Assembly: GCA_937943045.1 (NCBI GenBank)
Contig: CALEBN010000068.1
Span: forward strand, 110,674 to 174,673
DNA: 64,000 nt
Direction: 5' to 3'
Source of the DNA: an uncultured Collinsella sp.
Lineage (GTDB): Bacteria > Actinomycetota > Coriobacteriia > Coriobacteriales > Coriobacteriaceae
The stretch's first letter is position 1. Every line of letters starts with the position of its first letter. Shown one piece after another: positions 51,187-59,287 of the stretch. The notes below the pieces were generated by a model. That model saw nothing but the letters and a program-made list of their open reading frames with translations. It was not told the DNA's origin and did not search any database. The position numbers and the translations under genes are program-made.

Positions 51187-52284
51187 ATGGCGGACATCAA
51201 GGTCTTTGCCGAGAATCTTGAGGATTCAACCAAGGAGCAGATCGAGGAGATTTCCAGCTGCCCGGCGTTTGAAGGCGCCAAGATCCGCATCATGCCCGAT
51301 GCCCATAAGGGCAAGGGCTGCGTGATTGGCTTTACGGCAAACTTGGGCGACAAGGTGATTCCCAACCTGGTGGGGGTCGACATCGGATGCGGGATGTACT
51401 GTGTGCCGCTTGCGGAAACCATCGCGCGCGACGACCTCATTCAGTTCAATCGCGATGTGAAGCGCGCGGTGCCTACGGGCTTTAGCCTTCATCGCGATCC
51501 TGCCTGCGTACTCGCGGACTTTGACATGGAGTCGCGTGATTGGCTGCAGGATAAACGCAAGGTTGAGCGCTCTATGGGTACGTTGGGCGGTGGCAACCAC
51601 TTCATTGAACTCGACGAGGACGAGGACGGGCGCCAATACCTTGTCGTGCACACCGGCTCGCGCAACATGGGCAAGCAGACGGCGGAGCACCATCAGGCGC
51701 TGGCGCAGAAGACGTGCACGGCAGATATCCCCGACGAGCTTAAGTATCTCGTGGGAGATCTTTCTGCCGAGTATCTCGTCGATATGCATAACTGCCAGCG
51801 CTTCTCGAATCAGAACCGCAAGGCGATTGTCGCACAGATTGTTGAGCGTACGGGGATTCGACTCGACGGAGACGGCTTTACCACCATGCACAACTACATC
51901 TCGGAAGGCGGCATGATTCGCAAGGGCGCCATTAGCGCTCATGCGGGCGAGATGGTGCTGATTCCGTTCAACATGCGCGACGGTGCCGTTATTGCGCGCG
52001 GCAAGGGAAACGAGGACTGGAACTGCTCGGCGCCGCACGGGACGGGTCGCGCGATGAGCCGCACCAAAGCGTTCCAAACGCTCGATACCAAGGTGTTCGT
52101 TGACGAGATGCGCGAGGCCGGCGTCTACTGTCCAAGCGCATGTGAGACGACGCTCGACGAATCTCCCGAAGCGTATAAACCTGCAGATGATGTACTGAGG
52201 CTCATGGACCCGACGGTCGATGTTATTCACCGACTCAAGCCGATTTGGAATTTTAAGGCTACTGGTAAGCGCGGTAGGCGTTAG
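51187..52284 (+). CDS. rtcB: RtcB RNA ligase
   Basis: A 365-residue GTP-dependent RNA ligase that joins 2',3'-cyclic phosphate and 5'-OH ends. Mn-binding and guanylylation motifs are intact: MPDAHKGKGCVIG, VGVDIGCGM, GTLGGGNHFIEL, HTGSRNMGK, HNYISEGG, and SAPHGTGRAMSR with the guanylylated His. Length fits the shorter bacterial class. AGGAGAAATGCG before the ATG at 51187 sets the start. It is followed after 10 bases by a DnaB-like gene and is divergent from a WYL regulator. Confidence 0.94.
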   Translation: MADIKVFAENLEDSTKEQIEEISSCPAFEGAKIRIMPDAHKGKGCVIGFTANLGDKVIPNLVGVDIGCGMYCVPLAETIARDDLIQFNRDVKRAVPTGFSLHRDPACVLADFDMESRDWLQDKRKVERSMGTLGGGNHFIELDEDEDGRQYLVVHTGSRNMGKQTAEHHQALAQKTCTADIPDELKYLVGDLSAEYLVDMHNCQRFSNQNRKAIVAQIVERTGIRLDGDGFTTMHNYISEGGMIRKGAISAHAGEMVLIPFNMRDGAVIARGKGNEDWNCSAPHGTGRAMSRTKAFQTLDTKVFVDEMREAGVYCPSACETTLDESPEAYKPADDVLRLMDPTVDVIHRLKPIWNFKATGKRGRR

Positions 52285-52294
52285 GAGGATTGCG

Positions 52295-53095
52295 ATGACG
52301 CTAAAGATGGACTCCAGGGACGACCGAATTGGCCGTTCTGTGAGTATGGGCGAGCTGATGAGCTTCCCGGGCGTGATGCCGCCGTTCGCTAATCGGTGCG
52401 GCGGGAATCGTGGAGAGCGTGATGATGAGGGTTTTGACCTCAGTGGTTTTCACAATCGGGTGGTTTCTGGACTCGACCGTGGTGTGGAGGCGTCGGTGCT
52501 TGAAGCCCCGCGAGTGTTGAAGACCGGTATACCGGTCGATGATGCCCTAGATGGCGGCGTTGGGCTGGGCAAGCTCAGCGTGATCGGCGGCGCGCATGAA
52601 GACGTTTCCAACGCGCTGGTGCATGCGGCCTTGCGCCTGAGTGAGCAATGCGCCGTGCTCTACGTGCCGATTTGGGAGCGTGAAGAGGACGCGATCGCCC
52701 GGCTTATTCGCGCTGAGATGGATGACAAGGTGTCAGATGATCCTGAGGAACAACAGGTTGAGACAATCCGCGCAACGATGCGCCTAAAACAGCGAAACCT
52801 AGGCATTTTTGTCGAGGACAACATGACCATGGACCTTTTAACGAGCTGGTTGCTCGGCGATCAAACGTGGGACAGAGCAGTGCTAGAGAACATCGTGGTC
52901 GTAATCGACGGACTCGAAATACTCGACGACAACCGCCCGATAAACGCTGCCCTGCGCGACTTACGCAACATGCTCAGCCCAACATCCGCCATCCTAGCGG
53001 GTTGCTTCGCGGCGGAGGGCCGAGAAGACGACGAAACGTTCGCGGAGACCCACTGCAATGCAGACGCTTTAGTCTGCATACTTCATGGGGATTAG
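52295..53095 (+). CDS. DnaB/RecA-fold protein lacking Walker A
   Basis: A 266-residue protein whose second half follows the DnaB helicase C-terminal domain: TGIPVDDALDGGVGLGKLSVIGG aligns with TGFxDLDxxxGGxxxxDLxIIAA, CAVLYVPIWERE with the strand after the P-loop helix, and IVVVIDGLEIL with Walker B. The P-loop itself reads GGAHEDVSNA, without the GKT/S, so ATP hydrolysis is unlikely. An acidic, Gly-rich N-terminus of about 70 residues precedes it. AGGAGGATTGCG before the ATG sets the start. It is tightly linked to rtcB. Confidence 0.75.
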   Translation: MTLKMDSRDDRIGRSVSMGELMSFPGVMPPFANRCGGNRGERDDEGFDLSGFHNRVVSGLDRGVEASVLEAPRVLKTGIPVDDALDGGVGLGKLSVIGGAHEDVSNALVHAALRLSEQCAVLYVPIWEREEDAIARLIRAEMDDKVSDDPEEQQVETIRATMRLKQRNLGIFVEDNMTMDLLTSWLLGDQTWDRAVLENIVVVIDGLEILDDNRPINAALRDLRNMLSPTSAILAGCFAAEGREDDETFAETHCNADALVCILHGD

Positions 53096-53544
53096 GCCGA
53101 CAAAGACGACGTAAAGCTCATTTATAGGCGTGTTCTCAGTTGGAGCTCAATGCGGCGACGGTTTGGCCCCGAGACACGTGTGCCTCGGGGGTCATTTTGT
53201 TATTAGGGGATGGAAAACTGTATTCAACGCAGGAGGCGTAACCATCGATGCGATCCGCGACCATCTGGACTAGGGACAGGGTGATAGGGCAATGATTGCG
53301 TTCGTGCAAAACTCTTGCAGCTTTGAACCGTTGCGTCCAATGTCCGAAGAGCCCCTTGCGCCCAATTTGACCTGCTGCAGCCAAGCCTGTGAAAAGCGTT
53401 TCAGCACATAGTTATTAATCCGCAGGGGCCTGTTGCCTGCAAAACCACACCGCTAGTCTAAATGTTGCCTGTTGGGAAGGCCGGGCGAATTAGCCTTGTA
53501 TCGTAGGACGTTTGAGATGCTGAAGTATCGAAAGGAATGCTGCA
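53096..53544. other. Intergenic region with one terminator-like hairpin
   Basis: CCCCGAG (53167-53173) and CTCGGGG (53184-53190) form a hairpin followed by GTCATTTTG, which may end the rtcB operon. The rest has no convincing gene. Composition falls toward the AT-rich gene at 53545. Confidence 0.5.
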
Positions 53545-54756
53545 ATGAGTTGGGAAAATGTTGAAATTAACAGAGAAAAGCTAATGGATGTTAAGGGAGT
53601 GCTTCAGTTATCGGCGGATTTCTCTCCAATCATTCAGAACCAGATGTTCGATGTCGATATGCATGGATTCCCAGTCTTTACAGATAAGAACATAGCATTA
53701 TTGAATATGTTGTTTGACAACGATGTCGCGTATGCCAAGGTCACAGAGTCTAGCTATGAAGAAGAAATGAAACTTATATTTGAAGGGATGTTCGATTCGA
53801 CTTCTCGAGAGGCGCAGCAAACGAATATCCGACGTGCGGTCTATCGAATTAATAGGGATAACTCAACAAGCTTGCCAACTCTATCCGGAAGCAAAAAGAA
53901 AAGCGCGTCAGGGAAACCAACACAGAAACAGATCGTTGAGCTACTGAAGATTTCGAACGGAGAACGTCTGGATGGAATTGATTCGAACGAAAAGGGCGAG
54001 AACAAGGAGCTCGAAAGAAAGCTGACAGGCGGATCCTTACTTACGGCTCGGGCAATTATTGACATGATTCAATTTGGTGACGATTCGGGCGGGGCTGTCA
54101 AGAACGCCATTTTAGCGGGTGAAGCTGGCTTAGTTTATAAAATTGCCCACGCAGCCGAAGAAACAGTCAATAACGCGCTGATGCAAGAAGCAGCGGGGAA
54201 GAATGATTCGGGCATTGTCGTAAAAAGAATCGAAAAGAACAATTTTTCTTTCGCTACCAAATTTTGTCATCATGCGTGCAGAAGAATAGGTGAGGGAGCT
54301 GGCAAGTACTGTATCTACGATTCAGTTGTTCATGAATTTCTTCCTTATTACGCTTGCGAATATATAGAAGCTGACACCCTTGGCAAAATATGCGGGTTTA
54401 AACCGGAGCGCACTACATTTAAAGAGCAGTACAAGAAAGTAAATGAGTTAATTGACGCATGGAAGAAGCTCTCGGCTCAAGAGGCTTCTGAAAAAGGTGA
54501 AGGCTATGGGTACGAGAACTATCGCAATCTGTACGATGCGGTTCTTGAATCCATCAATAGATGGAGAGATGCATGGATACTCTGCCCAAATAGCCAAAGC
54601 TGTGTAATTCATCATCACCTGGATGGTGACCAATGTAATAATTTGGATTACTGCAGCTTCGATCGCTTTGTCTGGTATTTCTTTAAAAATCAATGGCGCA
54701 AGAAAAAGGCAGAAGGGCTGCTAGAGGATTGGGAAAGTCTTCCGTGCAGCTTGTAG
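53545..54756 (+). CDS. AT-rich hypothetical protein, possible transferred gene
   Basis: A 403-residue protein with clearly more A/T-ending codons (AAA, GAA, AAT, ATT) than its neighbours, preceded by GAAAGGAATGCTGCA. I cannot assign a family with certainty. Residues 230-275 (FSFATKFCHHACRRI then KYCIYDSVVHEFLPYYA) resemble the helix-hairpin core of OGG-type DNA glycosylase-like proteins, where a similar string precedes the Asp of the active site. The C-terminus has a Cys/His-rich stretch (CPNSQSCVIHHHLDGDQCNNLDYC), perhaps metal-binding. Such single AT-rich genes near repair or defence genes are often anti-phage. Confidence 0.6.
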   Translation: MSWENVEINREKLMDVKGVLQLSADFSPIIQNQMFDVDMHGFPVFTDKNIALLNMLFDNDVAYAKVTESSYEEEMKLIFEGMFDSTSREAQQTNIRRAVYRINRDNSTSLPTLSGSKKKSASGKPTQKQIVELLKISNGERLDGIDSNEKGENKELERKLTGGSLLTARAIIDMIQFGDDSGGAVKNAILAGEAGLVYKIAHAAEETVNNALMQEAAGKNDSGIVVKRIEKNNFSFATKFCHHACRRIGEGAGKYCIYDSVVHEFLPYYACEYIEADTLGKICGFKPERTTFKEQYKKVNELIDAWKKLSAQEASEKGEGYGYENYRNLYDAVLESINRWRDAWILCPNSQSCVIHHHLDGDQCNNLDYCSFDRFVWYFFKNQWRKKKAEGLLEDWESLPCSL

Positions 54757-54789
54757 CTTTGGATCCGAACAGTTCCAGACGATCTTATC

Positions 54790-54823
54790 AAGGCTGCGCC
54801 TTTTTGACGCAGCCTTCTTCTTT
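54790..54823 (+). terminator. Rho-independent terminator
   Basis: AAGGCTGCG (54790-54798), a nine-base loop, CGCAGCCTT (54808-54816), then CTTCTTT. It ends the AT-rich gene and lies before the convergent paralog operon. Confidence 0.85.
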
Positions 54824-54870
54824 AAATTCTCGGAACATCTGCTGCCTTGAAATTCTGTCTGCGGCATTCG

Positions 54871-55905
54871 CTAACGAGCACGATGCCGATATATATCCAG
54901 CCAAATAGGCTCTTCCTCTTTGTTGTCGGTGCACGCTTCTAGCAAGTCATCTATCCGGTCCAACCCGATCGCTTGCAAGGCCGCGTATTCTTCTGGCAAG
55001 GGCTGCGTTACCTTTCTCGCTCTGAATACGGGTGACAGCATCAGGTTCGTATGTGCCCATCCGGCAAAGCAGCTGCCGTAGGGGATTGAGCCACATCTGA
55101 TCTGCCCATCGCCATCGGGATACAGACAGTCCAATTTCGAGTTTGCTACCAGGCAATAGCAAGGTCCCGGCGCCCATGGCCGGCAGTCGATCTCAAGAAT
55201 GTCGCCCTTTCTGTACGGCGTGGGCAGGTCGACATATGCCCCCTTAAGCCACGGGCCAAAGATTCCACCCACAATGCAGTCGAGCACCTCGCCACATTCG
55301 CCCTCTTCTTCCCTGCAGATGTACTGGATTTCACCGGAGGCGTTTGCGTAGTAAGTGTAGTCTGGCTGTAGAAAGCCGTCGTATGGATATGAACAGCTCG
55401 GGTCGTTGGCAAGGTTGAAAAGCTCGATCATCCAGTATGAGGACGATAAGTCTGTCATTTCGCTCCACTTGTCTGCGTATGCCTTCATTGCCGTAAGGGC
55501 GGCCTGCCAGGATGTCACGGGGAAGGGGCCATGCGTGATGGCGGATCCCACTTCGTTGCCGATAAAGCTAATTTCGCTAATAAGCAGCACCTTTCTGTTT
55601 CCGTCGACGGCCTTTAGCGCACCCAGGCAGTCATCGATGTAGTCGAAACATCTCTCCGGACCGTACCAATCAAAAGTCTCGTCTGACGAGTTTCGCTCGA
55701 CAACAATCAGCCTGCTGAGCATCTCCCGTTTGCGGTTGATTTCAATCGATGCGCCACCGATGATCTGTGAGTAATCATCGCCGCTCAGCAGCTGTTGATT
55801 ACGCAGCAAGTGCTTTCGCAGCTCCGGAGAGTCGATCAGGTTGATTATTTCTTCGTGCACGATAGTCTCCGAGTTGTTGGTGCGACTTCTTGTGGATTCG
55901 GACAT
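54871..55905 (-). CDS. Two-module family protein, single N-type module (344 aa)
   Basis: This 344-residue protein corresponds to the N-terminal half of the two 700-residue proteins upstream. Matching points are NLIDSPELRKHL near the start, IIGGASIEINRKREML, HGPFPVTSWQAALTAMKAY, SYWMIELFNLAND, and DLPTPYRKGDILEIDCRPWAPGPCY. No signal peptide or membrane segment is present, so it is likely cytoplasmic. It is the last gene of a four-gene operon, starting 8 bases after the previous stop. The family is unknown to me; the function is not assignable. Confidence 0.75.
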   Translation of the reverse strand: MSESTRSRTNNSETIVHEEIINLIDSPELRKHLLRNQQLLSGDDYSQIIGGASIEINRKREMLSRLIVVERNSSDETFDWYGPERCFDYIDDCLGALKAVDGNRKVLLISEISFIGNEVGSAITHGPFPVTSWQAALTAMKAYADKWSEMTDLSSSYWMIELFNLANDPSCSYPYDGFLQPDYTYYANASGEIQYICREEEGECGEVLDCIVGGIFGPWLKGAYVDLPTPYRKGDILEIDCRPWAPGPCYCLVANSKLDCLYPDGDGQIRCGSIPYGSCFAGWAHTNLMLSPVFRARKVTQPLPEEYAALQAIGLDRIDDLLEACTDNKEEEPIWLDIYRHRAR

Positions 55906-55913
55906 GACGGCCT

Positions 55914-56987
55914 CTACTCAAATAGCTGCGGATACTTTTCCTTGAGCGGCGCCTGATCAAGACGCAGCTCTTCCAGGTTGCGCTTTGCCTTGGACTCCAT
56001 CCTTATGGTGTCGATAAACGCGATGAATGAGTCGACATACAGGTCGCCGCGCAGATATGCCTGGGCTGCGATTAAAATTCGCTGCTCGTCTTCGAGTGGT
56101 TTGCGATAGTACTCAAGATTCAGGTAAAGCGGGTCTGGCTCGCCGATGTAGAGGGGAAACGTCTCGTTGTAGGTAATCGAGCAGCCAGTGGCACACATGT
56201 TGCTGATATCCCCTGCATGGCGATAGTGCTCGAGGCGCTGCTGCGCATGATCAAGCCATTCGTCAGAACGGTCTGCCTGCCGAAGCTCTGCCTCGAGCTT
56301 TGTCCGGTCCCACGTGGGCAGATCGAACAGCGTGAACGGCTCGCGGGCACTGCCTTGCGGCGTCCAGACGATATCGCCGGTGTGGAACGGCGTGGGGATA
56401 TCGACCCAGATGAACTCGAATGCGATCTCCCAATCGTTCTCAACGGGACCGGCCGAAGGGCAATAAACGGAAAGGGCCTCGCCTTTACCGTTCACCATGA
56501 GCCAATCTTCCCGGTGATGTTCTTCATCGGCATCGAGCGGGCACCGGGTGATGCGTACGCGTGCCTCTGGACGGCTCGCCAGTTCATCATCACCGCGCAA
56601 CGCCTCGGCACATTTCTCATAACAGCTGAATGGCGCGCCGAAGGCCCCACAAAGTTGCCCGTCGGGCACAATCTCCTCTTCATATTGATAAACGTAGCCC
56701 GTCCCACTCGTAAACGCATCGATGCACCGCTTGTTGTAATCGATTGTCCAGCGCAAAAAAGTATGGAAATCGGGGATGGCCGGCCTTCCAAGACCGGCAT
56801 GGGTTGCCTCCAGCGAACAATTGGGCATAGTGCAAGCGATCTCTTGCCAAGCTTCGCATTTCTGATCGAGCGTGGCGGTCTTCGAAAACCAAACCAGATA
56901 GGCGGCCTCTATGGTACTGGGCTGGAAGTCGATACTGCGCAGGTGCTCCCGAATGTCCCGGGGGTCCACAAAATCCAAGATGTCCAT
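55914..56987 (-). CDS. Two-module family protein, single C-type module (357 aa)
   Basis: This 357-residue protein corresponds to the C-terminal half of the two long paralogs. Shared landmarks are FVDPRDIREHLRSI, EAAYLVWFSKTATLDQKCEAWQEI, MPNCSLE, IPDFHTFLRWTI, SCYEKCAEAL, DIPTPFHTGDIV, and a C-terminal region ending LKEKYPQLFE. It begins 2 bases after the stop of the 710-residue gene with a good ribosome binding site (GAGGAGC), so it is an independent gene and not a sequencing split. Confidence 0.75.
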   Translation of the reverse strand: MDILDFVDPRDIREHLRSIDFQPSTIEAAYLVWFSKTATLDQKCEAWQEIACTMPNCSLEATHAGLGRPAIPDFHTFLRWTIDYNKRCIDAFTSGTGYVYQYEEEIVPDGQLCGAFGAPFSCYEKCAEALRGDDELASRPEARVRITRCPLDADEEHHREDWLMVNGKGEALSVYCPSAGPVENDWEIAFEFIWVDIPTPFHTGDIVWTPQGSAREPFTLFDLPTWDRTKLEAELRQADRSDEWLDHAQQRLEHYRHAGDISNMCATGCSITYNETFPLYIGEPDPLYLNLEYYRKPLEDEQRILIAAQAYLRGDLYVDSFIAFIDTIRMESKAKRNLEELRLDQAPLKEKYPQLFE

Positions 56988-56989
56988 GG

Positions 56990-59122
56990 TTAGCTCCTCT
57001 TTGTTTTGAATCGTGCCGGCGGGGTTATCGCATCATCGAACAGCTCCGGATAGCAGCTCTTGAGCCTGCCGTCTTCCCTTTCAAACCACTCGACTTTTTT
57101 CTTGACCAGCGCCTGCAGCTCGTAAAGGCTCGATAGCGCAATAAGTGAGTCAAGACCCAGATAGCCGTCGAGATATGCCCGCACGCCGTACAGAATTCTC
57201 GCCTCCGGCTTGAGCGGGGTACGGCAGTATTCCATATCGAGAAGAAAACAACTCGGCTCTCCGATATAGACGGGGTACTCCAGGGGATATTCAATCTGAC
57301 AGCCGTAGGCGTACATGTCGCTCGTATCGCCATTTTGCCGATGGTGCCTGAGCAGGTCGTCGGCATTTTTTGCGGCGCATTCCCTGTAGGTGGAAGGCGG
57401 AAGCTCATCCATGACCCGCTTCGTGGTCCATGTCTGCATATTGAGAAGCAGCATGGGGTCGTCAGGGTCGCCGTGACGACAAATGATGTCGCCGGCGTGG
57501 AATGGCGTCGGGATGCCAAACCACATCAGCTCAAAGGCAAAAGTGGGGTCTTCTCCCTCGCGTTCCTTGTCGATACAGCGCAGCTGGCAGTCCATGATTT
57601 CGCCTTTCGCGTTGAGCATGAGTCTGTCGGCGGCATAGTAGCCTTCGTCCGGATTGATCGGGCGGCGTGTTACTTCAATCGAGGTAGGATTCTCCTCCTC
57701 AAGCTCATTCCAGATTGCCTCGAAACATTTTTCGTAGCTGGTGTAGGGGCCATAATTGCCCCCGCTCTCATGGGGACTTCCCGTCTTGTCCTCAAAGAAA
57801 TACATGTGCTTGCCAGGCTGTTTGAACCGGGCGATTTTCTTGCGCTCCCATTTGATGACGTCGCGAAGAAAGACGTGGAAGTTGGGGATATTGAACGTGC
57901 CGTATCGCCTGCTCATCGCACAATTGGGCATGTTTTCGAGAATCTTTTGCCAGGCCTCGATTTTCTGTTGCAGCGTCTTTTTGCTCGAACGGTCGACGAT
58001 GAACGCTGCCTCGGGCGTGGTGGGCTCGTAGCCGATGTCTCTCAAATGCTCCTTGATGTCAGGCGAGTCGAGAAACTCGAGAATGTCCGAACGTATAGCG
58101 TTGACGCCGGCCCCGGTCGATGCGCGGTATGGTTGCAGGCAGTCGTGTACGATCGATCCGTCCGACCATTGTTTGCCGTAGCTGGGGTCATCATGCAGCT
58201 TTTTCGAGAGTTCGAGCATAAAGGAGCAATCATCGGGCAAGTCGCCGATATAGCGTTCGGCGGTGTAGAGCGCAGAGGGTGTGAAGTCGTCGAGGAAGCC
58301 GTCCGTGAAATCCCTCAAGCGGAGATTGCCTTCCTCAACGCCGTAGATTTTGCTCGGATAGGCGCACCAAACCTGGCCTTTGAACGAACTATCGTAGTCG
58401 TCTTCGAGCACGATGACGAAACGGGGGCCGTGGTCGAAGGGTCGACTATCGATCTTGATGATGTCGCCGGGGGACCAGGGAGTGTAAAAGACCTCACCAT
58501 TGGCGCAGAAGCGCTTGCTATTGTTCCACGGCAAGTGATCGATGCTTTGATGCGGAGTCCGCTGATTCCGGCGGTCGCTCAAAAAGACCAAATCGCCAGC
58601 CATGGTCGCGGCGAATATCAGCGAGGCTTGAGCGCGCGGGCGGTCGTGTAAGTCTTCGGCGGTATAGAGCTTAATCTGCCAGAATGATTCGGACCAATCT
58701 TCATCGGGGTCGTCATCGACGTATTGCTTCATAAGGGTTTGAGCGGCATCCCAAGAGGCAACGGGGAAGGGGCCATCAAAGGTGTCGTGCCCGCGCTCCT
58801 CTTCACTGTAAAACATGCCAGAGACCAGCAAGATACCGCGGTCACGGTCAACGTTGTAAAGCATATCGAGTGTAGTGTCGAGTTGTTCGAGGCCGGAGTC
58901 GATCGCCTCGGCGTAATCCGATGAGACCTCTTTGCGAAGCTGCTCGAGCATGGTCCGTTTTTCGTCGAGCGTCTTGAGGGAGCCGCCGATGATTTTACAG
59001 AGGGAGCCATCTGCCATTCCCATGTGTTTGAACATATGAGCACGCAGCTCATCGTCCTTGATGCAACTGCAAACGAGCTCCCTGCCGGCATCGGTGATCA
59101 CGGTATCTGCTTGGCTGTCCAT
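56990..59122 (-). CDS. Two-module family protein (710 aa)
   Basis: A 710-residue cytoplasmic-looking protein with two homologous halves. The N-module (about 1-345) contains CKIIGGSLKTLDEKRTM, GPFPVASWDAAQTLMKQY, SFWQIKLYTAED and PWSPGDIIKIDSRPF. The C-module (about 355-700) contains ILEFLDSPDIKEHLRDI, TLQQKIEAWQKI, PYTSYEKCFEAIW, GIPTPFHAGDII and SCYPELFD. TTGGAGG precedes the ATG at 59122. It shares about half its residues by eye with the 708-residue gene upstream. A shared palindrome lies in its leader. Confidence 0.78.
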   Translation of the reverse strand: MDSQADTVITDAGRELVCSCIKDDELRAHMFKHMGMADGSLCKIIGGSLKTLDEKRTMLEQLRKEVSSDYAEAIDSGLEQLDTTLDMLYNVDRDRGILLVSGMFYSEEERGHDTFDGPFPVASWDAAQTLMKQYVDDDPDEDWSESFWQIKLYTAEDLHDRPRAQASLIFAATMAGDLVFLSDRRNQRTPHQSIDHLPWNNSKRFCANGEVFYTPWSPGDIIKIDSRPFDHGPRFVIVLEDDYDSSFKGQVWCAYPSKIYGVEEGNLRLRDFTDGFLDDFTPSALYTAERYIGDLPDDCSFMLELSKKLHDDPSYGKQWSDGSIVHDCLQPYRASTGAGVNAIRSDILEFLDSPDIKEHLRDIGYEPTTPEAAFIVDRSSKKTLQQKIEAWQKILENMPNCAMSRRYGTFNIPNFHVFLRDVIKWERKKIARFKQPGKHMYFFEDKTGSPHESGGNYGPYTSYEKCFEAIWNELEEENPTSIEVTRRPINPDEGYYAADRLMLNAKGEIMDCQLRCIDKEREGEDPTFAFELMWFGIPTPFHAGDIICRHGDPDDPMLLLNMQTWTTKRVMDELPPSTYRECAAKNADDLLRHHRQNGDTSDMYAYGCQIEYPLEYPVYIGEPSCFLLDMEYCRTPLKPEARILYGVRAYLDGYLGLDSLIALSSLYELQALVKKKVEWFEREDGRLKSCYPELFDDAITPPARFKTKRS

Positions 59123-59176
59123 AGCAACCTCCAATTTGGTCGTTGCCGTTAGCATCCATCAGAGGTTGTGCTTTGT

Positions 59177-59195
59177 GGTCCCATTAACGGGTCCC
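59177..59195. promoter_or_regulatory. GGTCCCATTAACGGG palindrome in the leader of the 710-aa gene
   Basis: GGTCCCATTAACGGGTCCC at 59177-59195. The first 15 bases are identical to the site at 61469 upstream of the 708-residue paralog. The position, about 55 bases before the start codon, suits an operator or a leader hairpin. Confidence 0.6.
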
Positions 59196-59287
59196 ATATG
59201 AATCTCGCGTCAAACATACTTCTGGAAACGCACTGGTACATGGATGTGCGCATACTGAATGGACAATCGCTAGTGGCGTTTCAAAAA

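Noticed and set aside
53136..53384. Minus-strand ORF of 82 residues in the gap after the DnaB-like gene
   Set aside because: It overlaps the terminator hairpin at 53167 and shows no ribosome binding site or motif.
54871..56987. Frameshifted copy of the fused paralog
   Set aside because: The C-type module comes before the N-type module in transcription order, and each has its own start and ribosome binding site.
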